The notes under the pieces were generated by a model. It did not search any database, was not told the DNA's origin, and worked only from the letters and a program-made list of their open reading frames with translations. A DNA stretch of 64,000 nucleotides from Mariannaea sp. PMI_226 (taxonomy: Eukaryota; Ascomycota; Sordariomycetes; Hypocreales; Nectriaceae): contig JANFOG010000002.1 in the NCBI GenBank assembly GCA_024336345.1, positions 1,054,001 to 1,118,000 on the forward strand, written 5' to 3'. Below are positions 23,037 to 34,825 of the stretch, piece by piece; position 1 is the first letter of the stretch, and each line of letters starts with the position of its first letter. The position numbers and the translations under genes were made by a program.

Positions 23037-24720
23037 ATGGACCTTGCGACTCGCCTTGAGAAGCTCGAAATCCTGCTTGGCAAGCCCGTCTGCCTCGCAG
23101 AACCTAAGGAAGGTGACTTGCAGCTCAGGCATGACGAGCGGAGCGAGTGTGACTCGAGTGATGCCTTGCAGTCAGCTCCCGCACAGGACTCGCTGCAGTG
23201 TACCAAAGAGCCTCACGAATCGTCCACACGAGCAGCCAAGGTGGGTGAAGCCGACCGACAGGCACGAGCTCTGCAGCATGAACAGGCGTTTGACTGCTCA
23301 AATTTTCACCCGGGAGAGCCTGTTGACGAGGAATTTTGTTTTTGCCCCTTGAAAGTGATGGTGAGGTATCCGGAGCATTTCATTGGGAAAACAAACAAAC
23401 CTCGGGTATGTGCAATAGTGCAAACACAATCACAACCACCAAAAGTAGTATACTGACACTTGAACAGGCGAAGCCCTACTTTGATAGAATCTTGTTGGGC
23501 AAAACTTGGGATATGTAAGGGAATCTCACTTGAGAAACTGTTGGCTGACACTGAACTTTCTTTATTACAGCTTTTACCTTCATGATCCTGCCGAGCCATT
23601 ACGAGATCCTTATCTTTTAGTTCCTACAGCTCAGTTCGTGGCGTTTCTCGATACGGTGAATGATGATCTCAACATCTCTCTGAGAATTCCCAAGGGAGGC
23701 AATGAGCATAGATTCTACATGAAGTTTGGACAAGGCGGCACACCTCGGCCCAGATATCTCCGCAGATCCAGAGATGAAACATCATTAGATGTTAGGCCAT
23801 GGCCCCAAATTTGTCAAGCTGACATCGACAGCTTCGGGGCAGCCACTGTCTATATGCAAGACGAGTGGCGCGAAAAAATGAAGATTGTCAGAACGGGATT
23901 TGCCAGGCAGGATAAATGGGATAAGGATGCGCGGAGAAAGTTGAAGCATACTGAACGAAAACAGATGCTTCTTCAGGCACAAACATACCTAGGACTGAAG
24001 GGAACATCACAGCTTCAAGATATGATCTTCGTATGCGTGGATGTTGAAGCGATTGAAAGGCCACCAAATCCAGTATCTGAGATCGGGTTTGCGATTCTTG
24101 ACACGAAAGACGTTTTACACACCCGCCCCGGCTTGTGTGGGGAGAACTGGCGTACCGTCATCAAGTGTCACCACCTTCGAGTGTGGGAATACTCGGGGCT
24201 GCGGAATTCCCGATTTGTCCAGGGTTGCCCTGATGCCTTTGACTTTGGGTTAGAAATTGTCGCCATACATTGTTAAATGTCTTTTTTACTGATGTTCTCT
24301 AGGACAAGTGAATTCCCAAGAAAATCTCACGTTCGCGAAGAGATTATGAAGATCCTGACACCGTACATCGACACTGATCGACCTATTATCCTTGTTGGTC
24401 ACGACATTCAGTGTGACATTACTTGGGTCTCGACCTTCGGGATTGACCTGTTATCCTTGAGAAATTTCTCTGGACTGCTTGATACCAAAGACATGTTTCA
24501 AGGCTGGCGAAATGAAAAGAATCCACGAGGACTAGGCAGGGTTCTGGAAGACCTGGACATCCCAAGCAAAAACCTCCATAATGCAGGCAACGATGCCTAC
24601 TATACAGTTTGTGCGATGCTAGGGATAGCCTTTGAGGAAGTACGAAAGAGCGAGGATACGGACAAAGCAGAGGAGAATGGACTAGATCAGCAGCAAGACA
24701 AGCATGATCCAGTCGGTTGA
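23037..24720 (+). CDS. Gfd2/YDR514C-like protein with DEDDh exonuclease fold
   Basis: Four exons (23037-23405, 23468-23514, 23571-24248, 24303-24720) encode 503 aa. The C-terminal half is an RNase H-like exonuclease fold with all catalytic motifs: Exo I VDVEAIE (Asp and Glu), Exo II GHDIQCD, and Exo III HNAGNDAYYT with the His and Asp of the DEDDh class. The segment HLRVWEYSGLRN...FVQGCPDAFDFG is characteristic of the fungal Gfd2-like family. Yeast Gfd2 is a multicopy suppressor linked to Dbp5-dependent mRNA export; the substrate here is unknown. The N-terminal 120 residues are charged and lack a recognised domain. Because the acidic residues are intact, active 3'-5' exonuclease function is plausible but inferred. 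Confidence 0.82.
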
Positions 24721-25052
24721 TCGTGGCGAGAAGAGAATGGGCATACTTGGCCCTTGTATTTTGATATGTATTATACAACATTCAGCTTAGATGGCTCGAT
24801 GGTGCACTCATCCCATCACCAAGCTCTTTTCTGAAAGAGCCTCTATATGAACCATAAAAACGCCTTCGCTTTGGAAACAAGTAGTGTACAGTATACATGC
24901 GCAGTGGGCCAATCCCTCATATCATAACTTGAGCCGTTCATTTAGTATCGTCGTAAAGGCTTCGTTATGACTCGCTACCGGATGGAGAAATTTGTTTGAG
25001 ACTGGAGGAACCACTTGAGCGAATGATTGTTGGACATGGCGGAATATATCGA
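24721..25052. other. Convergent 3' region, Gfd2-like / PAM18
   Basis: A 332-bp spacer between two stop codons facing each other. It must contain both transcription ends; no gene is seen. Confidence 0.5.
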
Positions 25053-25506
25053 TCAGCTATGTTTGTCCAAGAACTCCTTGGCTTCGTTGACCTTTGTCGC
25101 CAAGTAAGGGCTACCGCCTCGATCGGGATGGTTGAGGAGCATGAGGGTTCGGTGGGCCTTGCGGACCTTGTCCTTGGAAAGAGATCGCTCGCTAGAGGCA
25201 TCGTCAGCATGCTGGCAGCGATCGGAAGTAGTTGGCGGGCATATAAACATACTTGAGCGAAAGAATCAATGTTGCCTCCTTCTTGGTCATCTTGGTCTCG
25301 AAGCCGCCCTTGTAGAAAGCCTTGCCCATGGCTCCGACGCCGCCGCGAGAGCGTCTCCATGCGACAAGTCCAGCTCGGCCCTTTTTTGGGTTTGTAAGTA
25401 TTTTGGTCGGTAGCCCGTTGGATTAAAGAGCATGCGCAAATGGGGAAGAACATACGAGGAAAGCGGCAACGGCGGCGCCAGCGCCCATAGCGAAAACGGA
25501 GGCCAT
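25053..25506 (-). CDS. PAM18: Mitochondrial import motor J-protein Pam18/Tim14
   Basis: Three exons (25506-25456, 25380-25253, 25191-25053) encode 105 aa, the usual core length of fungal Pam18. A hydrophobic N-terminal segment ([18 protein letters not shown]) acts as the inner-membrane anchor and is followed by a basic, Gly-rich linker. The C-terminal J-like domain has [20 protein letters not shown] and the diagnostic HPD tripeptide at residues 81-83. Pam18 stimulates the ATPase of mtHsp70 at the TIM23 channel on the matrix side, with Pam16 as partner. The gene stands head-to-head with RLP24. Confidence 0.95.
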
Positions 25507-25822
25507 TTTGGTGGAGGGAGAGAGAGAGAGAATTCAGTGGTAGAATTTGAAGATTGGAAGTTTGACGGTTGATTGGGGAGGGGATCCCGAGTATAGACGG
25601 CAATTCTTTTTCCCCCACGGCGGCGCGGACCGGAGGCAAAAAAAACTTGGGAAAATTTGTTTTGCCGGTCTCCTATCGATAACGGCGCAGACCCACCAAC
25701 GGTGGGTGGCCGAACAAAAATTTCTTGAGAAAGGACCTTCAAAAGTGCGGTATCACCAGCGGGGCCGGAAGACGAAGAATTGAAGAAGTTGTTTTGGTCT
25801 TGGAGACCACCCCGGAATCAAA
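25507..25822. promoter_or_regulatory. Bidirectional promoter, PAM18 / RLP24
   Basis: Only 316 bp separate the start codons of two divergent housekeeping genes, so they probably share promoter elements. The region is GC-rich around 25600-25710. No TATA-like element is obvious. Confidence 0.6.
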
Positions 25823-26723
25823 ATGAGGTGAGTAACTTGCAATACGTCTGGCGAAAGGGAACATTCTTGGAAGCTGTAGGGCTATTCACTATTGAGAATC
25901 CCTTTGAAGCTGGTCCTTTTCGCATTCAGTGAAGATGGTAACTAACCACCCTGCTTCAGAATCGAAACCTGTTACTTTTGCAGTCGCCCTGCCTACCCTA
26001 GCAAGGGCATCACTTTTGTTCGTAACGATGCGCGCGTTTTCCGATTCTGCCGCAGCAAATGCCACAAGAACGTACGTCCACATATGTCTACGAGATTATG
26101 AACCCTGCCTCGCAGCAGCCCGATTCGTCTATGAGGACAAGACAATGGATACAAGACGGATTTTGCTAACAATGACTTGCCTATAGTTCAAGATGAAGCG
26201 TAACCCCCGCAAGCTGAAGTGGACAAAGGCCTTCCGAAAGGCTGCTGGCAAGGAGATGACGGTCGACTCGACGCTCCAGTTCGCCGCCCGCCGCAACGTC
26301 CCCGTGCGCTACGACCGCGACCTCATGGCCAAGACCCTCAAGGCCATGGAGCGTGTGTCCGAGATCCGCTCCCGTCGCGAGCGTGTCTTCTACAAGAAGC
26401 GCATGGCCGGCAAGAAGGAGCGCGAGCTGGCCATTGCTCGCAAGCTCGTCGCCGAGAACGAGCACCTGCTGCCCCGCCTGCGCGGCAGCGAGAAGCGTCG
26501 TCTGCGCGAGCAGGGTCTCACCGAGGAGGAGATCAACGAGATCGAGCCCGAAGCCGAGCACGCCAGACTTTTCGGTGGCGAGAAGAAGCGTATTGCTATT
26601 GCGTTGGAGAATGACGACGACGAGGATGATGAGGATGCTGAAGACGATGGCATGGATGACGGTTCGGATGATGACGAAGATGACGCCGAGGATGTGGACG
26701 ACATGGACATGGATGATGAGTAA
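25823..26723 (+). CDS. RLP24: Ribosome biogenesis protein Rlp24 (L24e family)
   Basis: Three coding exons (25823-25827, 25960-26071, 26187-26723) encode 217 aa; yeast Rlp24 has 199. The first exon carries only ATGAG, and splicing gives [15 protein letters not shown]. The L24e zinc ribbon has Cys6, Cys9, Cys32 and Cys36, followed by the invariant [20 protein letters not shown]. The C-terminal region is Lys/Arg-rich and then ends in a long acidic Asp/Glu tract. Rlp24 occupies the L24 site on pre-60S particles in the nucleolus and recruits and activates the AAA-ATPase Drg1 in the cytoplasm. The third exon has strongly biased, GC-ending codons, suggesting high expression. The branch site gctaac precedes the last acceptor. 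Confidence 0.95.
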
Positions 26724-27508
26724 GGCCCCGAAGGGAAGAGGAGGGCCGCTTGCGAGTTATAGAGCCTGGAGTCTTAGATATGACAAAACGGGTAAAAGTG
26801 CACATGTCCTAGGGAGAAAGGGCATTCAGGCGGCTGGGCGTTATGGTGTTTTGATTTGAGGCATACCACAGGCGTTGGCATATACTAGCTGTCCAGCAAT
26901 AGTGCAGCACCATACAGTACATTACAACAAGCAAACAAAGAAATCCGTACAGGGCATGTTTTTTTTTCCTCTTTCGTTTTATTGTATTGACGACATTGGC
27001 GCCCCAAGTCTAGGCTGGGCTACCTTGCATCATGATGTATACGGTTGAGTAGTGGTTACGATATGAAGGCAGGAAGGGGCTTATGCATCGGAAAAGGTCC
27101 GTCCTCTCTGCATGCACGGAGAAAGTACAGTACTAGAAAAAGGAAGTCTCTTCTAGGAATGGATTAAACGGGTTCAGCGACTCAAAGATGGTGATTGGGC
27201 GGATAAGACCCCCAACCACCACAAAGCACTCTGCAGTCAGGTGGTCCCCCCTTCTCATGTCCGGTTGGGTGTGCTCCATGCGTCTCGTGCATAGGTTACG
27301 TGGGTGGTGAAAAGAAAAGACGCATTGCTCGAGTTTTTAGTTATCTGATCCTGATATGTGCATACCTAGCACCGATTATGCAGAGGGCGTTTAATAACTG
27401 GTGAAGCGAGCAAGTTCAAACAGGACGAGTCGGGCGAAATGGCATTGGTACTTGTATGTGTGGTATATTTCGTTTGGTGTCTTGTGAGCTGTCCAACATA
27501 TTTTGTAA

Positions 27509-27532
27509 GGTAAGGTAGTTAGTTACCTTACC
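27509..27532. repeat. Inverted repeat GGTAAGGTA-N6-TACCTTACC
   Basis: Two perfect 9-bp arms flank a 6-nt loop. It belongs with several CCTACC/GGTAGG-type elements in the intergenic DNA of this window. Confidence 0.7.
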
Positions 27533-28193
27533 GTAGATAGATTGAAGTGACACTGTAGTACCCTATTAAGTTATCTACATCCTGTAGGTTGACTTCGAAG
27601 GAATCTGTTCTACCTTTGTGTGGATGTTGGGGCCGTCCCAGCATCTCATTGGATGCATCATGGATGTCAGCTGGACACTTGCTGAAAGAGAACAAAGGAG
27701 CAAAAGGGAAGGTGGAAGGATAGTAGTCTAAAAGAGAAGAGAATAAAAGAAAATAATTACCAAGAAAGACGAGAGAAAGTCTCAGGGAAAGTGCAGGTGA
27801 AAGAAAAGCAAGTCGACTCCATCAAAAGGGAGGCGAAGTGACGATCTAATTAATCCCCTCTTTCAGCGCCTAGTCTACATTCTTGATGCTCTTCATGAAA
27901 GCTGGCGGTGGGAGGCCGATTGGTCAACTATTAGTCCTTTGGTGGACCATGATAAGCCAGCACCTGATGGCCAACAAATGTCGCTTTATTTATTTGTTTC
28001 TTTCTTTCTTTCTTTTCTTCACTATCACACGGTTCAATTGATCTGCGAGGGGCGGTCTCGTCCTCATCAGCCAGCAAAGGGAAAAGAGAGACACCGATAA
28101 TAGACTAGTTTGTTGTACCCGCCAGCGATCGCTCATGTGAGCTGTCTAGTCCCGTAGGACAGCACAACAACACAAAACACCACCACCTATAAA

Positions 28194-28214
28194 CTACCTA
28201 CCTACCTACCTACC
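28194..28214. repeat. (CTAC)5 microsatellite
   Basis: Five tandem CTAC units plus one C. The complementary TAGG array appears at 43847-43864. Confidence 0.9.
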
Positions 28215-29022
28215 GTAAGGCACCTTAGTTACAGAATGCGCCGTACCCGCCTTGGAGATGCCAAATGGTCCCTGCATGTCTCACTCGCTTATGTAGCCTG
28301 CCAACAGGGCTCAGCTCCAGGCGGGATAATACGGTAGGAGGTGCAGATGTGCATACAGTAAGTAGGACGGATAGATAATCACTCGTTCCCTTTTTTTTTT
28401 TTCCTTTGTCCTACAGTGACATATGTATGTCTGGATTGGGTGTAAGGAACCGGTGCGGCACGGCACATGGCATTACATAGCATAGCATGGCACACGTACA
28501 CACGCACACTCACGCACACACACCCGCTTACAAGTAATCGGTCATGGCCAACAGCCACAACCACGACCAACCTCAAGACCTTCGACAGAGCGATACGCCG
28601 TCCTAGCCTTTCTGACTTTCTCTTTTCACATAGGCATGGCCTTGTAAATTTTGACTACTCTGGCTGTGAGGTTCTCTTTACATTTAGGAAAGCTCGGCAT
28701 GAGGCGTGTCTGTAGTATCTATTCCTCCTCTGCTTCTTTGCCTTTTTTCTTAACCCTTCCCACCGAGTTGTCAGTCAACCTGCGTTGCCTCACGAAGCTA
28801 GGCACATCCTACCAGGCCTATCTGCCCATCTGAGTCAGTGTACTTGGCTTGGAATAAAATAAGACGGTTTAGGAGTTTATTTTTATTCTGTTTCTGAGGT
28901 TATCAATCTCGTCTCACAGTTCCTTTTTTTTCCTCCCCTCTCTTTGTGTTCCTTTTTTATTTCCTTTTTTCTTTTCTTTTCTTTTCTTTATTTCACCCTA
29001 CCTTTCTCTCCTAGTTGGGGCC

Positions 29023-31481
29023 ATGGTTGAGAAGCAAGCCCTTGCTACTGCTGGTAAGGGCGATTTTTCTCCCTTGGCCAAGCAGCCCCCCAGGAAAGGA
29101 ATCTGGACAACGCTGCTCGCGTTGGTGACCGCGCTCTCTATTCTAGCATTTTTTCACCAACAACCCCTTGCAGCGCCTCGTCGACCATCAATATCTAGCA
29201 AGACTTCAAAGGAGCAATGGTCGTGGAACGATGTAGGTTTGATCGATTTTTGCACCCTTCAAAGCTCACATTACTGATATCAAAGTTTTAGGTCACGCCT
29301 AGTGCAGACCTTGCCTGGGAAAAGTGCTATAATGGAAAATTTGACTGTGCTAGACTTGAAGTGAGTCTTGTCTATACAGGGAACTTAATCGTCCGTCTCA
29401 TTCGAACTTAATAGGCTGATCCTGGTTATTAGGTCCCTATGGATTGGCTAGAGCCTACTTCACATAAGCGGGTGCAGTTGGGCGTTATCAGGTTGGCCGC
29501 CAAGTCCAAATCCAAGGACCTATCTCCAGTATTTGTTAACCCTGGGGTATGTTTTCTTGCTGGGTTCTTCAACTATGCGTTTCAATATGCGGCAAGAACT
29601 GACATGAAGTCAGGGTCCTGGAGGATCAGGGGTTCAATTTCTCAGAGAGGTTGGCCATTTCATCCAGACTATTGTTGGAGATAACCATGTAAGCAACCCC
29701 CCATTCGATTTTAACCTCGCTGGCCTGTGCAAGTTTCTGACTGTATTCAGGATATTATCAGCTGGGATCCTCGAGGAGGTAAGTCTACTTATACTCTCTT
29801 TTACTTTCTTGAGTAACGTCTTGCTAACCCTCCCCGTTTCCTGGTAGTTGGCGTCTCTACTCCCAGGGTTGAATGCTGGGGTTCTTACCAGAAACGCAGA
29901 CTGTGGTCTCTTCAGGAAACACCTGTAGTCGACGAGCGACCTGGTCTCGAATATGACGCCTACTCCCGAGCTGTTGCTTACACCGGAGCATGTGAAGCCG
30001 CCATGGAGCACACGGGTCTCTTGCACCACCTGGGCACTCCTTCACACGCCCGCGATATGCTGGAGATCCTTAACAAAACTGGTTACAAGAAGTTACGATA
30101 TTGGGGTTTCAGTTACGGCACTGTTTTGGGAGGCATTTTTGCGGGCATGTTCCCCGATAAGGTGGAGAGGTTGGTCAGCGATGGTGAGTTTTCTTCCTCC
30201 AGATATGGCCATACGCAAAAGAATGGTGTTCTATTTTCTAGACATGCTAATCTCGGTACTCCAACTTTTAAAAACACAGGCAATTGTGACTACCATGACT
30301 GGTTCAAGCTGGACCATACCCAGTTCTTGGTGGATACAGATAAGATCCTCGACGCCTTCGATATAGCCTGCCACAAAGTCGGACGGGAGAAGTGTGCTCT
30401 CTGGGCGGAATCCCCACAGGCTATCCAGGATCGCCGTGTCTCTCTTCTAGAGGAGCTGAAGATGTCACCCGTTATTATACCTGCGTGGACGCGCCTGTCG
30501 GGCCCAGAACTGCCCGAGGTTATTACGTACTCCAAGCTGCAGCGACTGATGCAGACAGTACTCTACAACCCGCAGAAGATGCTTCTGCCCATGGCGCGCA
30601 TCTACGAGGCTCTCGAGCGTGGCGACGGCCTACCGTACTGGGACATGGTTCGGGAGGTCACCGAGGAGGGCCAGGAGCCCGCCGATAGTTGCTCGCTGGG
30701 CGAGACGCCTGCTACCATGCCTCAGGAGACGGGCGCCGAGATTGATGCCTTCCCGGCAATTATGTGCTCTGATTTTGAGAAGGTTACAGATACTCCGGCA
30801 GAGTTCTCTGCATATATCAAAAGATTGCTGGGGACCAGCCGGTGGGCTGGCGCGGTAAACCTTTACTTTCGTGTTCTTTGCCTGGGCAAGACTGTGAGAC
30901 CAAAATGGGAGTTTGACCAAGGTATGTCATGTCCTCGGACTCAAGAAATTTGCCCCCATCTCAAAGAAAATGAAAGAAGGGATATGCAAGGCCAAAAAAA
31001 AAAGGATTTGCTAAATGTTTTTGTTTTTACACAGCAACCATTGGTGGTGAAACCGCTCATCCCATTCTCTTCATCGGCAATATGGCTGACAACGTCACGC
31101 CGTTGCAAAGTGCATTCAACAACTCAGCCCGTTTCCCCGGATCCGTCGTCCTTCGACAGAACTCATATGGCGTAAGTTAGATCCAGTTTCCCTCCCACCA
31201 CCTAAATCCCCACTTTGGCCATGCCAAGGCACTTCGCTGATCTTGTTTGTATGTGGTTGGGATTGCAGCACTGCTCCCTCGCAGCCGCGTCGACATGCAC
31301 GGCCCGTCACATCCGGGCGTACTTCCAGCAAGGGATACTCCCGCCGGCAGGAACTGAGTGCGATCCGGATTACGGACTGCTCGACCTCCCAGAGCGTGGC
31401 CAGGCTGTGGCCGAAGATGATCTGGCGTCCGCTGTGTTCAGATTATCGCAGGAGGCCAATATTCCCCGAGGATTTGCATAG
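29023..31481 (+). CDS. Membrane-anchored alpha/beta hydrolase, TAP-like (tripeptidyl aminopeptidase family)
   Basis: Nine exons (29023-29232, 29292-29360, 29433-29546, 29614-29688, 29751-29778, 29848-30183, 30280-30921, 31035-31171, 31269-31481) encode 607 aa. A short cytosolic N-terminus is followed by one hydrophobic helix (about 28-46), suggesting a type II anchor or uncleaved signal. The alpha/beta hydrolase fold shows the oxyanion motif NPGGPGGSG, WDPRGVGVS, the nucleophile elbow GFSYGT with Ser254, Asp510 in NMADNVTP and His538 in SYGHCSLA; the C-terminal part is the TAP-like domain. Such enzymes release short peptides from N-termini; here the substrate is unknown. His538 is the first codon of the last exon. 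All phases agree. No linked cluster genes are visible. Confidence 0.9.
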
Positions 31482-32056
31482 ATGAGCGAATAGAAATGGT
31501 CTACTTATACGATTCGATATTGCCTGCATTGTTAGAGAGGAGTTGGTTTAGCTGGTCATGAAACTCAAACACTTTTGAGTTGCGGTTGAATTCATTGCGT
31601 TGGGGGAGGTTCTTCGCGTGCCTCGTCTACATTTACAGGAGAGATGTACTGTTTGTGGTTTTATTTTATCGATTAGCCAGTCTATAGGGAACTAGCAAGC
31701 GAGCATTCTTCATCTGAGGTTGAAAGGTATGCGTACCAGCTGCTCTCGTGACTTCATATATCTAGCCAAACACCTCTCACAGGGACCCTTTTGTAGTTCA
31801 TGTAAGTTACATGAGCACGAAGATGTGGCTTGAAACGCCTCAGCGCGGAAGAAAGAGAGCGAGACAGTAGGGTATCATTATCTGGTTTGACTAGATATAG
31901 GAAGAAGGACATCTACGTCCTATCATAGACCTCCCTTGTCCCTATATCTCAAACCTCCCTCGACAAAAAAGAAGGGACAAAAATGAAATCGTGCAAAATA
32001 TCAAAGATATAGATACAAAGGGGAATACGCAACACTTTCAACCCAAACGGGCCCAT
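31482..32056. other. Convergent 3' region, hydrolase / GRGGAGN protein
   Basis: This 575-bp spacer between convergent stop codons holds both 3' ends; no gene, RNA or repeat is seen. Confidence 0.5.
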
Positions 32057-32658
32057 TCATGGAGTGTGGAAAGCCCTCTCCGGCAACTTCAAACCCTTGT
32101 CGACCGAATCCCTAATCTCCTGTTCCATTCTCTCCCTCCGGGTCTTCTCGTCCTCAGCCTTGCTGCGCGCCAGCTCCTCGACGTCCGCGTCCTCCCGCCA
32201 GTTGCCCGCGCCCCCGCGCCCGCCCAGCCCTCCGCGGAACTGGTTGTTCCTCTTCAGGCTCGCGGCGATGGCGGCGGCCGTCTTGTCGGCCATGGCCTCC
32301 TGCTCCTTCGCATCCGGCATGTTGGCCGGGTCGACGTAGTTCCCCGCGCCGCCACGGCCGGCCCGAGTCGGCAGCTGGGCCGAAGACCGGTCGGGCGGGG
32401 GTGCCACGGTGGTTCCTAGATTCTGGGCCTCAAGATCCTGTAGTTCACGAGAAGGAGAGGGAGAGACAGTGTGAGCAGATGATAATGACGATGATGGTAT
32501 ACAGATGTTCCAGTCGGTGGAAGGCGGATGGGGGAACGGGGGGGGAACGGGGGTGGTCCTCGATTTACCTTTAATTCCTCGTCCGCCTTGTTAGGGGCAT
32601 AGTAGTTCCCGGCTCCTCCACGGCCAACCTTGCGATACACATCTTGATCTGCAGGCAT
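32057..32658 (-). CDS. GRGGAGN-repeat protein (DUF3602-like)
   Basis: Two exons (32658-32569, 32437-32057) encode 156 aa. Three copies of GRGGAGN followed by an aromatic residue occur at residues 12-18, 57-63 and 103-109, the hallmark of the fungal DUF3602 family. Between and after them lie charged, Ala-rich helical stretches, and the C-terminus is strongly acidic/basic mixed (ARSKAEDEKTRRERMEQEI). The family is small, soluble and probably disordered; no biochemical function is established to my knowledge. The intron contains a G-rich/C-rich tract with several poly-G runs (32532-32550 on the plus strand). Confidence 0.85.
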
Positions 32659-34825
32659 ATTTTCCGTTCTGTTGTAAATTGCAGTCTCTCTAGGCTCCGA
32701 AAGCTCAAAGGGTCTTGATAATGCTTAATGGGAAAAGCGTAGTTTCTTCTCTTATCAGGAGACGGGAGGTGGCCGGGGGGGGGGGTTTCAATATGTCATG
32801 ACCTTGTTACACAGGAAAAACTGGATAACTTTGATATCACGATAAAGGACTCATTCAATCTTTATGATTAAAACTCGTATGTGTCAATTCCCTTTTCTTC
32901 GTCTTCTTTTTTTCTATCGCTTTCGCCAAACGCCACCAGATTTCACGTGGGAGGTAAGGACGCCTAGCATATTGTTGTGCCAATGCATGCGTGCCACGGC
33001 CGCAATCGTCAGGTTTGTCTGGAGATTTCTATCTTGCTCCCTCCCTCGCCCCCATTTTTTGTGTGTCATCGCATTTGGACATGGAATGGCCTCTTTGGGG
33101 GTGAACGCCTCCACCCAACCATCTAGTACAAGCTTTCTGGGGAAGATCGACGGTTCCAAAAAAAAAAAAATCCGTTTTCCTCCGATAAGAGAGACCAATG
33201 GCCCAGTCACGTTTTCACCAAGTTACTAACGAACTCTTTGATATTGTTCTACATGGTATGTAGCATCTAATTGGGTTGATTGGCTACCTCAGCAAGGGAT
33301 CAGGGCAAGTTTAGCTTGATGGGAAAAGTCTTATCTATCTTTCTTATGTCCCTGGACAGTCCTGTATGTGCCATCCTTTATCTTATCTTGGTTATTTGAT
33401 ACACAGAACCCTTTGTTCCGTACTTCAAAGCCGAGTCGACAATATAATAATGGCTCACCCACACACATCCTCTAGTGAATGTGACGGCATTTGCGGCAGA
33501 AAGCCATCAGCCAAGGTCTCAACTCATGCAATGAACCTGGGCTGTGGCGGTTTGGAGGGCCGAGATCGGGCATGGCATATTATTCGATTGTTCAGAACAT
33601 GCATACACCCAGGGATGATGCTGAGCGGTGTGGGAAAAAAAAACTTCTCGCTGAAGAAAAAAAAAAAGAAAGGAAAAGCAAAGAAGGAATTGGATCAACC
33701 ACAGCCTGTGGACACTTGGACCGGCCATGATGAGATGCTGATGACGTGCGATTATGCAATTTGGTTGAGGCTCCTAACTTTATACTCATCTTGAGGAGCG
33801 ACCTCGATGATAGACAGGGGCAGAGTAAGTTCTTTTCGCACGAGACTAGAAAACCTGCGGTACGTCCAGATGCCATCAAGGTAGTGTACCGAATGCTCAT
33901 AGTTGGTACTGTGAGAGTGCTGCTGTGGTATTTTCCCCAATCATGCCCCCCTTGCAATGAACAAAGGTGGGCATCAAAGATATTTGGCGCATCTCAAGAC
34001 TCAACGCCCTCCTCTGCTTCTCTTCAATCTGTGGACGGGTAACAATGGTGCAGTGACTCGGCATCCAATTCGTCGATATCTCAAGAAGTTGAAACAATTG
34101 AAGGCACTTTCAGTCAACACCACGAAAGCCAACGTGTTTTTTTTAAGTACTTGTAACTTTCTCCTTTCAAATCTTCGTAAAGTCTTCATCGAAAGTCGAC
34201 CACTCACTGGACGTCGGGCCATCCTCTCTTGTGCCAACGCAGGTACGAGACCTGTTTGGTCATGACTTATCATTCAGCAGCTCGTTGCGTGATCCCTTGT
34301 CAGTCAGTTAGAACCTCCAGCCCCTGCCGAGCCCTTACCCAGTCTTGCTTGGGGGAGGGGGGCGGGTTCTTTGCACACTCTCTCGCACCTTTTCTTGCAC
34401 AGTCTGGCTCTCGCCACCGATCCAAAATGTCTTTGTACCATTTTCGTACTGCACTGGAGAAAACAAGCGTCGGGCCACCCCCTCCTCAATGTGCAAGTCA
34501 ACCATATTCGATGCTAAGACTTTCAAGTGCCCCCATTACAAGGATATGACAAAAAGTCAGCTATGCAGTAAAGCGGGGAAATGGAGCCAACAAGCGGCCT
34601 GGGCGTATGGCATCTTTTTGTTGCCTTGCGTGGCAAATCGCCAATAAGAGACAAAGAATCAAAAGCCTACCATAATATTTTATTATTATCGTCAACTGGG
34701 TTCTCCCAATCGCACTGGGAATTGACCCATGCAATTCCTTCAACAATATCTAAGACGAGTGAAGGCTTAACACTAGAAAGGAAAAGCATAAAAGCATGTT
34801 GGTATCCATCATCATTGACCTGATT

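Larger units (their letters stand above)
26724..29022. other. Intergenic 2.3 kb with short repeats and a CT-rich leader
   Basis: No gene is recognised. The tract contains an inverted repeat (27509-27532), a CTAC array (28194-28214), T/C-rich runs near 27990-28020 and a long pyrimidine leader at about 28920-29010 just before the hydrolase start codon. The rest is the RLP24 3' region and an extended upstream region for the hydrolase gene. Confidence 0.5.

Noticed and set aside
24965..25639. 224-codon minus-strand frame across PAM18
   Set aside because: It reads through PAM18 introns in a different frame; the PAM18 exon model with HPD motif explains the region.
26181..26561. 126-codon frame antisense to RLP24
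   Set aside because: A shadow of the strongly codon-biased RLP24 exon; Leu/Ala/Gly-rich with no start or family support.
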